Source: CAZAYP01 sp964489425 [NCBI: uncultured Verrucomicrobiota bacterium]
Lineage (GTDB): Bacteria > Verrucomicrobiota > Kiritimatiellia > RZYC01
Direction: 5' to 3'
DNA: 64,000 bases
Assembly (NCBI GenBank): GCA_964489425.1
Contig: CAZAYP010000002.1
Location: forward strand, 1 to 64,000
The position numbers and the translations under genes are program-made. The stretch's first letter is position 1, and the number at the start of each line of letters is the position of its first letter. The notes under the pieces were generated by a model, which saw only the letters and a program-made list of their open reading frames with translations, was not told the origin of the DNA and ran no database searches. Below are positions 27,145 through 34,617 of this stretch, in pieces.

Positions 27145-27453
27145 CTAAGCAATCCTCCGGTTATCGGGTGCGTTTTGCTGATGTTCTGATGAACAGACGC
27201 TCATTTGCACGGTTTGCGGACTATTCAAGATCGTGGCTGCCATAATGGCGCCGTGCTCGGTGAAGGCATAAGGAAGAAAACGAATATTCCGTTTGGATGC
27301 GGTCACAAACTGTGACCGGATGTCCGCAACCTCTTGCGATCTAAGACGGAACGCGAAATCCGGCGGAAATTTTCCGGGGTTGCGCTTCACGGCCTGATTG
27401 AGCGCCTTCGTCGGGACCTGATAGATGTGGGCAAGATGCATGTCAAGGATCAC
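27145..27453 (-). pseudogene. ORF6N (KilA-N-like) DNA-binding domain fragment
   Basis: The 102 residues match the core of ORF6N-domain proteins: 'ILDMHLAHIYQVPTKALNQA', 'VKRNPGKFPPDFAFRL', 'SQFVTASK' and 'LPYAFTEHGAIMAATILNSP'. Such proteins normally begin with about 20 more residues before 'ILD' and continue well past 'LNSP'. Here stop codons lie just upstream of a GTG, and the C-terminus becomes unrelated after 'VQMSV'. The gene therefore looks truncated at both ends. ORF6N proteins are common in phage-derived and defence regions. Confidence 0.65.
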
Positions 27454-27469
27454 CTGTCAAAATCAGGCG

Positions 27470-27739
27470 TTATTTTCTCCGGTTTTGGAGTGCGCGGGCT
27501 TGACCGTGCAACCGCCGGCGGTTCGGCGTTTTTTGGGGACAGCGCGAATCTTTGCGGGACTGCACGGCCGCAGAGCTGATTTCTGCTATGCTTTTCCCGG
27601 GCCATAAGTCTTTTTGCCAGGCGGTATAGTCAAATGGATCGCGTTGAATAAGCGCTATAAATCGTTCGGCGTCAACATCCCCCAACGCTCCGGTCAGGGC
27701 CTTCATGCCATCGAGTTTTAATATTGTTTCAGCGGTCAT
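27470..27739 (-). CDS. Small helical protein of an unnamed family, perhaps a toxin-antitoxin component
   Basis: The 89-aa product opens with 'ILKLDGMKALTGALGDVDAE' and continues 'RFIALIQRDPFDYTAWQKDL', which I recognise as a widespread small uncharacterised protein of 75-100 aa. The usual pattern continues to about 'EISSAA' (residue 57), after which the sequence is basic and low in family resemblance, so the C-terminus may be replaced. The ATG overlaps the end of an upstream frame (ATGA at 27739-27736). Its function is unknown. A toxin-antitoxin role is a guess from context. Confidence 0.5.
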   Translation of the reverse strand: MTAETILKLDGMKALTGALGDVDAERFIALIQRDPFDYTAWQKDLWPGKSIAEISSAAVQSRKDSRCPQKTPNRRRLHGQARALQNRRK

Positions 27740-27840
27740 TTTGCATGCTCCGTTGCGAATTCTGTTGGATTGACCACATGCAACTCCGGATAATTGGCCA
27801 TATTGCGGCCCAGATCGTCATTCCAGAGGCATGCCCCAGT
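27736..27840 (-). pseudogene. Possible C-terminal remnant of a PIN-like toxin
   Basis: The minus-strand frame ending at 27736 encodes 'DDLGRNMANYPELHVVNPTE' then FATEHAK. This resembles the final strand and helix of PIN-domain ribonuclease toxins ('NDRDF.R.PGL.VVNP'). Nothing upstream in that frame resembles the PIN core with its acidic residues, so at most a tail survives. It overlaps the start of the small gene at 27739 by four bases, as in toxin-antitoxin pairs. Confidence is low. Confidence 0.25.
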
Positions 27841-28761
27841 TTCCGGATTTAACCGGCCTGGATTTCGTGGCGCTATCCATGGGGACAACTCCCTGCTGAT
27901 CCGTGCCCGTTGAACTGGCGGTGTGCGCATGGCCGGCGGCAGGTTGCTTCCCGGCCTGCCAGATCTGGTTTTCATCGTGTCCATTGAAGTCGATGACCGC
28001 ATGCGCCAACACCTGCTACACGTTCCGCTTGCCAGCGGCCATGCGCAGCGCAATTTCGGACGATCATCCCTGATGTGGAAATAACCCTACCCCCCTGACT
28101 GGCGTTTCGTCAAGAAGCAGCACCGGAGAAAAATGACTCGTTTTTGAAGCATGCGTACGATGGATTCGGCGTGCGATCGTCGGCCTGGCCATTGTCCATC
28201 GGGTGGAGGGCGTCGCTCCGTCGACGCCGTTTGCCGGCTGTTTTGGACATTTTTTACAAAACACTATATGCCCGCGGCTACGTGATGCGCGGGCGCGGGG
28301 CCTTGCCCGGATGCAAATGCGGCGCCGCCTCGCGGACTCGTTGTCGCCGCACTCCAAAACCAGAGGCCTGGCGCCAAGTCCGTTACGGATTATATACCCA
28401 ACTCCACGCGGGAATGGTATCAGTCATCCGCGTGTAGCGCGGGGCTCCTGTCCCGCGGCATACTGTCCACGGCCCGGGAGGACCGTGCCACGAGCGAGTC
28501 CCGCAACAAGAGGCGCGATTCATGAAAGGAGCAGGTCAACGCCGCTGTCCCTCCAATCCACACCATACCGAGCGGACGCTCGGCGTTCCCGGGAACGCCA
28601 ATCGCCTGATTGGCATTAGACCAAGCATCGGGTGCCAGCCTTGATGCCGGTAAGTCTTTCCCCTGCGACACGGAGGCGTTGCAATGTTTGCAGAAATGCG
28701 ACTGACATATTTTAGATCGCATGGTAACTTTTCAGAATGAGAAACGCAAAGGGTACATCCT
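27841..28761. other. Gene-poor, apparently decayed interval
   Basis: About 0.9 kb without a supportable gene. Frames are short and inconsistent in codon usage. It holds dispersed phrase-like sequences ('gtggagggcgtcgctccg' near 28203, 'gtagcgcggggctcctgtc' near 28435) and a block of three overlapping hairpins at 28570-28616. Confidence 0.55.
28570..28616. repeat. Three overlapping hairpins
   Basis: CCGAGCG-ga-CGCTCGG (28570-28585), GGCGTTCCCGGGAACGCC (28584-28601) and GCCAATC-gcct-GATTGGC (28599-28616) are consecutive perfect inverted repeats sharing two or three bases at each junction. They resemble REP/BIME-type palindrome clusters. They lie about 150 bases before the DUF4160 gene. Confidence 0.7.
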
Positions 28762-29022
28762 ATGCCTGAAATCAGCAGGTTTTTTGGAATCATCATTCGG
28801 ATGTTTTTTGATGAGCACAACCCGCCACATTTCCATGCGGAGTATCAGGGAAACAAGGCGGTGTTCGATTTAAATGGAAACATTACAAGAGGAAATCTCG
28901 TATCGCGCACAGCCGTAAGACTGGTGCGAGAATGGATCGACATACACAGCAACGAACTGCGCGAAGATTGGGAACTCGCTCAGGCTGGCAAAGAAATCAA
29001 GAAAATCGCCCCGCTGGATTGA
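28762..29022 (+). CDS. DUF4160 domain protein
   Basis: The 86-aa protein shows the DUF4160 pattern: 'FFGIIIRMFFDEHNPPHFHA' followed by 'EYQGNKAVFDLNGNI', then a helical 'LVREWIDIHSNELREDWELA'. The family is small, widespread in anaerobes, and nearly always next to a DUF2442 gene, as here (6 bases downstream). The pair has been considered toxin-antitoxin-like, but no activity is established to my knowledge. The ATG is well placed. Confidence 0.88.
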   Translation: MPEISRFFGIIIRMFFDEHNPPHFHAEYQGNKAVFDLNGNITRGNLVSRTAVRLVREWIDIHSNELREDWELAQAGKEIKKIAPLD

Positions 29023-29028
29023 TGCATT

Positions 29029-29313
29029 ATGTGGAACCTCAACGACGTTCAAAAGATTGAGTACAAGGCCGGCTATTCCTTTTTAATTGTCTTCGATGAC
29101 TGCACTCGTGCGGTCGTTGATTTTTCTGAATATCTGCAACGGGGACCTGTCTTCGCCCCGCTTAAAGACCCTGATTTCTTCCGACAGGCCAGAATTGAAG
29201 GGGGCACGATTGCCTGGCCGAACGGGGCGGACATTGCACCTGAAACGCTCTATGAGAAGTGCGAGCAAGCGAATGCATGCGATGATCTGAAGCGGGTTGC
29301 GCCTGACTCGTGA
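29029..29313 (+). CDS. DUF2442 domain protein
   Basis: The 94-aa product fits DUF2442: 'IEYKAGYSFLIVFDDCTRAV', 'DFSEYL..GPVFAPLKDPDF' and 'ARIEGGTIAWPNGADIAPET'. It follows the DUF4160 gene by 6 bases and is probably translated from the same message. In other genomes DUF2442 proteins accompany DUF4160 partners. A regulatory or antitoxin role is plausible but unproven. Confidence 0.88.
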   Translation: MWNLNDVQKIEYKAGYSFLIVFDDCTRAVVDFSEYLQRGPVFAPLKDPDFFRQARIEGGTIAWPNGADIAPETLYEKCEQANACDDLKRVAPDS

Positions 29314-29407
29314 CGTGATCCGTCATGGCGTTTTGCAGAATATCAATGCGCCCGAGCTTTCCCGCTTGCTTTGGAATGCAGGCGCCGTTCAGGAAGCCGG
29401 CGGCGGG

Positions 29408-31165
29408 CTACGCTTCGGTCAGGGCTTCGTCTTCCTCGGACACGCGCAGCACCTCTTCGATCGAGGTCAGGCCTTCCAGCACCTTGGTCCAGCCGTCGTC
29501 GCGCAGCGTGCGCATGCCCTGGCGCAGGCCCTCGGACTTGATGGCGTTGGCTGATGACCGCGACACGATCAGGTTGCGGATGGCATCGTCGATGACCAGG
29601 ATTTCGTACACGCCTGACCGGCCGCGGAACCCGCTCATGCGGCACTCCTCGCAGCCGGCCGGCTCGTAGATCGTGCCTTCGCTCAAGCGTTCCCGCGGGA
29701 AGCTGATCCGGTCGAGCAGCGCATCGTCCAGCGGCTTGACGCGCCGGCAGGCGGGGCACAGGCGCCGCACGAGGCGCTGGGCCACCAGCCCTTCCACGGA
29801 CGAAGCCACCAGGAACGGCTCTATGCCCATGTCCAGCAGGCGCGTGACGGCGCCGGCCGAGTCGTTCGTGTGCAGGGTGCTGAACACCAGGTGGCCGGTG
29901 AGCGCCGCGCGGATGGCGATCTCGGCGGTCTCGGTGTCGCGAATTTCCCCCACCATGATCACGTTGGGGTCCTGGCGCAGGATATGGCGCAAGCCCACGG
30001 CAAAGGTCAGCCCGATCTCCGACCGCACCGCGATCTGGTTGACGCCCGGCATCTCGTACTCGATCGGCTCCTCGATGGTGATGATGCGCTTGTCCACGGA
30101 GTTGATCGTGTGCAGCCAGGCGTAGAGCGACGTGGATTTGCCGGACCCGGTCGGGCCGGTCACCAGCAGGATGCCGTGCGGCCTGGTGATCAGCTTGCGC
30201 AGCAGGACCTCGTCCGCCGGCGTGAGGCCCAGGCGGTCCATGCCCAGCATGCCGCTGGAGCGCATCAGCAGGCGCAGGCTGACGCTTTCCCCGTACACGG
30301 TGGGGATGGTGGAGACGCGCACGTCGATCTCTTCGCCGCGGGTCTTGATGCTCATGCGGCCGTCCTGCGGCATGCGCTTCTCGGCGATGTCCATGTTGGA
30401 CATTACCTTGATGCGCGAGATGATCGCCGCCTGGAATCGTTTCAGTTGCGCGGGCACGGGAGCCTCGTGCAGGACCCCGTCCACCCGGTAGCGGATGCGC
30501 AGGTCCGTCTCCATGGGCTCGAGGTGGATGTCCGTGGCGTGGTCCTGGTAGGCCTCGCGGATGATCTGGTTGACGAACTTGACGACCGAGGCTTCCTCGT
30601 CCAGGTCGCTCAGGTCGGTTATCTTGAGCAGGTCGTCCTCCTGCGACAGGTCGATGCGGTCGTCCTGGATGATGCGGTCCAGGGTATCGGCGCCCACGCC
30701 GTAGAATTTTTTCACGGCCTTGTCGATCTCGGCGGCCGTGCTCAGCGCCAGCTTGATACGCAGGCCGCAAGCCAGGCGCAGGGCTTCCGCCAGGCCCGGC
30801 ACAAAGGGATCGCGCACGGCCACGCGCAGCACGCCGTTTTCCGCGGCCACCGGCATCACGCCGTATTGGAAGATGGCCTTGGTCGGCAGCTTTTCCAGAA
30901 CTTCTTTTTCAATGGTCGCATCGCCGGCGCGGATGAAAGGGATGCCCATGGCGTCGGCCAGGGACTTGAGGAAAACTTCTTCGCTGGCGTAGCCGAGGCT
31001 GATCACGGTATCGACCAGCGGCTGGCCGCCCTGCTGCGCCTTGGCCATGGCGGTGGCCGCCTGGTCGGGCGTCAGCGCTTGCATGCGACCCAGCACCGCC
31101 GCCAGCTTGGTGGGGCTGGCGGTGGTCAACGCGGGCTCCCGGCCGGGCCTGCCGCCGGGCGCCAT
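29408..31165 (-). CDS. Type II secretion / type IV pilus assembly ATPase (GspE/PilB family)
   Basis: This 585-aa ATPase has an N-terminal GspE_N/MshEN domain (about 45-150). The catalytic part has Walker A 'VTGPTGSGKSTSLYAW', an Asp box 'IITIEEPIEYEMPGVNQI', Walker B 'NVIMVGEIRDTETAEIA' and a His box 'LTGHLVFSTLHTNDSAGAV'. A zinc-binding tetracysteine ('CPAC' and 'CEEC') lies near 490-525, typical of extension ATPases. It powers pseudopilus or pilus assembly at the inner membrane. No other pilus genes adjoin it; a pseudopilin is encoded at 42580-43404. No clear ribosome binding site supports the start, so the first 10-20 residues are uncertain. Confidence 0.93.
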   Translation of the reverse strand: MAPGGRPGREPALTTASPTKLAAVLGRMQALTPDQAATAMAKAQQGGQPLVDTVISLGYASEEVFLKSLADAMGIPFIRAGDATIEKEVLEKLPTKAIFQYGVMPVAAENGVLRVAVRDPFVPGLAEALRLACGLRIKLALSTAAEIDKAVKKFYGVGADTLDRIIQDDRIDLSQEDDLLKITDLSDLDEEASVVKFVNQIIREAYQDHATDIHLEPMETDLRIRYRVDGVLHEAPVPAQLKRFQAAIISRIKVMSNMDIAEKRMPQDGRMSIKTRGEEIDVRVSTIPTVYGESVSLRLLMRSSGMLGMDRLGLTPADEVLLRKLITRPHGILLVTGPTGSGKSTSLYAWLHTINSVDKRIITIEEPIEYEMPGVNQIAVRSEIGLTFAVGLRHILRQDPNVIMVGEIRDTETAEIAIRAALTGHLVFSTLHTNDSAGAVTRLLDMGIEPFLVASSVEGLVAQRLVRRLCPACRRVKPLDDALLDRISFPRERLSEGTIYEPAGCEECRMSGFRGRSGVYEILVIDDAIRNLIVSRSSANAIKSEGLRQGMRTLRDDGWTKVLEGLTSIEEVLRVSEEDEALTEA

Positions 31166-31294
31166 GCGCGCGCGCCGGCACTATGTCGGACTTTTTTCAT
31201 GTAGCGGCCGCATGATAATTCAAGGCCCAGGCCAATGCAAGTCGTGGCCCGAAGCAACCGCGCCGGCCGGATGCAGCGCTGATGCGGCGGCAGT

Positions 31295-31468
31295 TCAACC
31301 GGCCCACCGGCCGGGCAGCCGCCAGCGGCGCGGGTCCAGGAGCATGACCCGGCCGGGATAAGGTCTGGGGCGGATCGGCCCGCGCGCGCCGGCGGCGCGC
31401 GCGGCGCGGGGCCAGCGCCATGCCACGATGGCGGCCGCGCAGCTTTTCAAGAAGGCGCGGCGCTTCAT
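31295..31468 (-). CDS. 57-aa Tat-signal microprotein coupled to AmrS
   Basis: The start ATG (31468-31466) overlaps the TGA of the upstream radical-SAM gene, so translation is probably coupled. The product starts with a twin-arginine motif, 'KRRAFLKSCAAAIVAW' (consensus RRxFLK), then 'ARAAGARGP' as a cleavage region. That leaves only about 30 residues, 'RPRPYPGRVMLLDPRRW' and 'RLPGRWAG'. No known domain is visible. Export of so short a mature peptide is unusual. It may be a peptide partner or substrate of the AmrS-like enzyme. Confidence 0.6.
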   Translation of the reverse strand: MKRRAFLKSCAAAIVAWRWPRAARAAGARGPIRPRPYPGRVMLLDPRRWRLPGRWAG

Positions 31469-32436
31469 GCCCAGACCCCGGCGATGGCGTGGTTGCAGCG
31501 CGGGCAGCGGCCGTCCCGCACCACGTTCTGCAGGATGGCGAAGCCGCGCCGCTCGACCAGCAGCAACCGGCACGTTGGGCACACGGTGTTTTCGCCGTCC
31601 GGGCGCAGCACGTTGCCGATATACACGTAATGCAGCCCCGCCGCCTGGGCAATGGCGCGCGCCCGGTCCAAGGTTTCCGGCGGCGTGGGCGGCAGGTGGC
31701 GCATCTTGAACTGCGGATGAAACCGGGAAAAATGCAGCGGCGTATCCGCGCCCAGGTTCGCGTGGTGCCAATGGCTCAGCCGCTCGAAATCACGGTCCTG
31801 GTCGTTGAGCGTGGGGATCACGAGGTTGGTCACCTCGACCCACACGCCCGCGGATTTGGCGGCCACCAGGGCGTCCAGGACCGGTTGCAGGGTGCCGTCG
31901 CACACGTCCCGATAGAACGTGTCCGAGAAGGCTTTCAGATCGATGTTGGCCGCATCGGCGTGGCGGCAGAGTTCCTGCCATGGCCCGGGGTTGCAGTAGC
32001 CCGCGGTGACCAGCACATTCTTCAAGCCCTGCGCGCGGGCTTGGATGCTGCAGTCGCGGGCATACTCAAAATAGGCCACCGGGTCCGTGTAGGTGTAGGC
32101 GATGGCCGGGCATCCCTCGGACCGCGCGGCGCGGACCAGGTCCGCGGGCGCCAGGGGGTAGGCGGCGCTGTCCTCGGGGTTCTGCTGCGAAATTTCCCAG
32201 TTCTGGCAGTTGAGGCAATGCAGGTTGCAGCCCACCGTGGCGAGCGAAAGGATCGACGTGCCCGGCAGGAAATGGAACAGCGGCTTCTTCTCGATCGGGT
32301 CAAGATGGATGGAGCAGGGGAACCCGTACGTTACCGCCAGCAGCCGGCCATCGAGGTTGACCCGGATCCGGCACTCGCCGCTTTCCCCGGGCGCAATGAC
32401 GCACATCTTGGGGCATACGCCGCATTGCACTACCAT
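31465..32436 (-). CDS. amrS: AmmeMemoRadiSam-system radical SAM enzyme
   Basis: The 323-aa protein has the radical-SAM CX3CX2C cluster in 'VGCNLHCLNCQNWEISQ' (about residues 70-77), preceded by 'CGVCPKMCVIAPGESGECRI', and ends with a CxxC/CxxC zinc-ribbon-like tail ('CPTC', 'CPRC'). This architecture matches AmrS/PflA-like proteins, which usually occur with AMMECR1 and Memo proteins. Neither partner is in the window. The exact reaction is unknown. The next gene overlaps it by four bases and encodes a Tat-signal microprotein. Confidence 0.88.
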   Translation of the reverse strand: MVVQCGVCPKMCVIAPGESGECRIRVNLDGRLLAVTYGFPCSIHLDPIEKKPLFHFLPGTSILSLATVGCNLHCLNCQNWEISQQNPEDSAAYPLAPADLVRAARSEGCPAIAYTYTDPVAYFEYARDCSIQARAQGLKNVLVTAGYCNPGPWQELCRHADAANIDLKAFSDTFYRDVCDGTLQPVLDALVAAKSAGVWVEVTNLVIPTLNDQDRDFERLSHWHHANLGADTPLHFSRFHPQFKMRHLPPTPPETLDRARAIAQAAGLHYVYIGNVLRPDGENTVCPTCRLLLVERRGFAILQNVVRDGRCPRCNHAIAGVWA

Positions 32437-32452
32437 GGCCGCACCCGAACGG

Positions 32453-32525
32453 AGCCAACGGTCGGATTCGAACCGACGACCTGATCATTACGAATGACCT
32501 GCTCTACCAACTGAGCTACGTTGGC
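32453..32525 (-). tRNA. tRNA-Thr (anticodon CGT)
   Basis: The 73-base cloverleaf reads, on the minus strand, acceptor GCCAACG pairing with CGTTGGC, D-arm GCTC..GAGC, anticodon stem GGTCA/TGATC with loop TTCGTAA (anticodon CGT), and T-arm GTCGG-TTCGAAT-CCGAC, with discriminator T. The 3' CCA is not encoded. It decodes ACG. It lies just upstream of amrS in the same orientation. Confidence 0.96.
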
Positions 32526-32701
32526 GCTCCAGCCAACAATGTCGCAAGTACTTACCCGGTTTCGGCGCGCTGGTTCAAGTTAATTTTTCCGGTATGCGCG
32601 GAAAGAACGGCCGGCCTGCAATAAATCCCGGCCTGCCCGCGTTATTATGCAACAACGATGGAAAGGTTCCATCCGGCAGCCAAACTCAAAAGGAGGCAGG
32701 T

Positions 32702-33361
32702 ATGAAGAAGTTGATCGTGGCAGGGATCGTCAGCGGGTTGATGGCAACCGCAGCCTTGGCGCAACCGTGCGGCGGGCCGGGCCAAGGCCCGGGCGGACAA
32801 GGCCCGCAGGGCAAGCAGCACATGATGGGCGAGATGATGCTCCTGCAGCGCTTGGCCCATAACCCCGAAATGGCCAAGCAGGCAGGCCTGACGGATGAAG
32901 ACCTCGCGGCCCTGAGCGAGATCCGCTACGCCACGGAAAAGCAGATGATCGCGCTGCGGTCGCAGCAGGAACTGCTCCGCCTGGACATGCAGCAGAAAAT
33001 GGAAGCTGCGACACCGGACAAGGCCGCGATCATGGCCTTGATTGACCAGGTCGGCGCGGGCGAAACCGCGATCAAGAAGCTCATGGTTGGCACCATGCTG
33101 GACGTGAAGGCGCGCCTGGGCGCTGAAAAAGTCGCGCAGCTCAAAGAGTTCGGCAAAAAAATGCGCGCCGAGCGCCAGGGTGGGCGGGATGGCCGCGATG
33201 GCCGTGACGGCCGCAACTGCAAGCAGCGCGGCGACAAGGGCGACAAGGGTGGCAAGGGTGGCGGGCATTGCCCCATGATGCAGGGTCAACCCGGACCCCG
33301 GGGCGCGCCGGAAGCCATGCCGGAAGCCGGTCCCGTGGAAGACGCACCTGCGGCAGAGTAG
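32702..33361 (+). CDS. CpxP/Spy-like periplasmic helical protein
   Basis: This 219-aa protein has a signal peptide ('KKLIVAGIVSGLMATAALA') and a helical central region (about 40-165) with 'GLTDEDLAALSEIRYATEKQ' and regularly spaced charged residues. That resembles LTXXQ/CpxP-type chaperones or metal-resistance proteins. The C-terminus is unusual: 'GGRDGRDGRDGR' and 'GDKGDKGGKGGGH', a short collagen-like basic and Gly-rich tail, then an acidic end. AGGAGG lies 6 bases before the ATG. A clear terminator follows. The role (envelope stress or metal binding) is inferred from the fold type only. Confidence 0.72.
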   Translation: MKKLIVAGIVSGLMATAALAQPCGGPGQGPGGQGPQGKQHMMGEMMLLQRLAHNPEMAKQAGLTDEDLAALSEIRYATEKQMIALRSQQELLRLDMQQKMEAATPDKAAIMALIDQVGAGETAIKKLMVGTMLDVKARLGAEKVAQLKEFGKKMRAERQGGRDGRDGRDGRNCKQRGDKGDKGGKGGGHCPMMQGQPGPRGAPEAMPEAGPVEDAPAAE

Positions 33362-33381
33362 GACACGCTCGGAGACGTGAG

Positions 33382-33409
33382 AAAAAGGCCGGCCTGTGCC
33401 GGCCTTTTT
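33382..33409 (+). terminator. Rho-independent terminator after the CpxP-like gene
   Basis: AAAAAGGCCGGC-ctgt-GCCGGCCTTTTT is a perfect 12-base stem with a four-base loop ending in a T-run. The flanking A-run makes it potentially bidirectional, so it could also end leftward rex transcription. Confidence 0.9.
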
Positions 33410-33461
33410 CATGGATGGGCGGGCAAACGCCAGGTGCCGCGCCGCGGGTTCCGGACCGGGC

Positions 33462-34130
33462 TTACTGGATCGCCTGGCAGAGGAAGGCGATTTTTTCCAG
33501 CTTGGTGGTGATATCCACCTGCTCAACCACCACGCCCTGCGGCACGCGCAGGGGAATGGGCGCCAGGTTGAGGATGCCGCGGATGCCGGCCCTGATCATG
33601 AGCTGGGCTACCGACTGGGCCTCGGCCGCGGGCACGGCAATGATCCCGAGCTTGATGCGGTACTCGCGGGCGATGAACGCCAGCTTTTCCGAGGGATAGC
33701 AGTAGAAGCCGGCCACCATGCGGTTGGCCTTCTGCAGATCGGTGTCGAAGGCGGCGATCAGGTCAATCAACGTGTCCTGGGTGTGGAAGTAGCCCAGCAG
33801 CGCCTGGCCGAGGTGGCCCACGCCCATCAGCGCGGCCTTGGGGCGCTGCGCGCGGGAGAACAGGGTGTTGATGCGGCGCAGCAGGTCGGCGATGCGGTAG
33901 CCCTGGCCGCGGGAGCCCTGGCAGGCGGCGAGCATCAGGTCGCGCCGCACCTGGGCGGGCGTGTTGTTGGCGCTGGCGGCGAGCTCGTGGGAGAAGATGC
34001 GGACCTGGTCGTGCTCGGTCATCTGGATCAGCAGGCGGCGGTACATGAGCAGGCGCTCGACGGTGCGCGGCACCAGCTGGCGGTAATCGCGGGCCCGGCT
34101 GCGATTTATTTTTCTTTTTTTAGTTGTCAT
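33462..34130 (-). CDS. rex: Redox-sensing transcriptional repressor Rex
   Basis: The 222-aa protein has the Rex winged helix (about 15-90; 'VPRTVERLLMYRRLL', 'RIFSHELAASANNTPAQVRR') and a Rossmann domain with 'AALMGVGHLGQALLGYF' for NAD(H). Rex represses fermentation and hydrogenase genes when NADH/NAD is low and releases DNA on NADH binding. It is divergent from the hydrogenase operon, and a matching operator lies between them, so it probably controls both itself and that operon. The basic N-terminus ('TTKKRKINRSRARD') is slightly extended. Confidence 0.95.
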   Translation of the reverse strand: MTTKKRKINRSRARDYRQLVPRTVERLLMYRRLLIQMTEHDQVRIFSHELAASANNTPAQVRRDLMLAACQGSRGQGYRIADLLRRINTLFSRAQRPKAALMGVGHLGQALLGYFHTQDTLIDLIAAFDTDLQKANRMVAGFYCYPSEKLAFIAREYRIKLGIIAVPAAEAQSVAQLMIRAGIRGILNLAPIPLRVPQGVVVEQVDITTKLEKIAFLCQAIQ

Positions 34131-34163
34131 GCGTTCTCCGTTCCGCTATTTTCCATAAGCATA

Positions 34164-34181
34164 ATGTGAATTGCTTCACAA
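34164..34181. promoter_or_regulatory. Rex operator
   Basis: ATGTGAATTGCTTCACAA matches the Rex consensus TTGTGAA-N4-TTCACAA at 13 of 14 defined positions. It lies in the 97-base gap between divergent rex and the response-regulator/hydrogenase operon. Both the location and the sequence fit Rex autoregulation and redox control of the hydrogenase. Confidence 0.88.
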
Positions 34182-34227
34182 TACAAGCAAAAAATGCGGT
34201 GAACCCGAAAAAAAAGAGGAGGCGGCA

Positions 34228-34617
34228 ATGACCCGGATCATGGTGGTGGATGACGACCCCGACATCGTCGAATCGTGTACGCTGGTGCTCCAGAAGGCCG
34301 GCTACGAGGTGGCCGCGGCCGCCAGCCGCGAAGAAGGCCTGGAGCGGATCAATGACATCAAGCCCGATCTGCTGATTCTGGACGTGATGATGGTACGGCC
34401 GGACGACGGCATCACCATGTCGCGCGAGCTGCGCAGCCAGGGGTTCAGCAAGCCGATCCTCATGCTCACCAGCCTGGGCAAAGTCACGGGCATGAGCTAT
34501 GGGTCGGACGAGTCCATGGTCCCGGTGGACGAATACGTCGAGAAGCCGCTTTCGCCGGTCGAGCTCGTGGACAAGGTGGCCGACCTGCTCAAGCGGCGGG
34601 GAGGGGGCCGGAAATGA
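34228..34617 (+). CDS. Receiver-only response regulator
   Basis: This 129-aa protein is a single CheY-like receiver: acidic pair in 'MVVDDDPDIVES', phospho-acceptor Asp in 'LLILDVMM', conserved Thr/Ser region 'LMLTSLGK', and Lys in 'YVEKPLSPVEL'. There is no output domain. It starts at ATG 34228 with GAGGAGG upstream. It is the first gene of the hydrogenase operon: its stop overlaps the next start (ATGA). Its position suggests phosphorylation-dependent control of hydrogenase partners or location. No kinase is adjacent. Confidence 0.9.
   Translation: MTRIMVVDDDPDIVESCTLVLQKAGYEVAAAASREEGLERINDIKPDLLILDVMMVRPDDGITMSRELRSQGFSKPILMLTSLGKVTGMSYGSDESMVPVDEYVEKPLSPVELVDKVADLLKRRGGGRK

Noticed and set aside
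28144-28619. Several 90-138-codon frames in the gene-poor interval
   Set aside because: They overlap each other in different frames across hairpins and phrase-like repeats, with no family resemblance.
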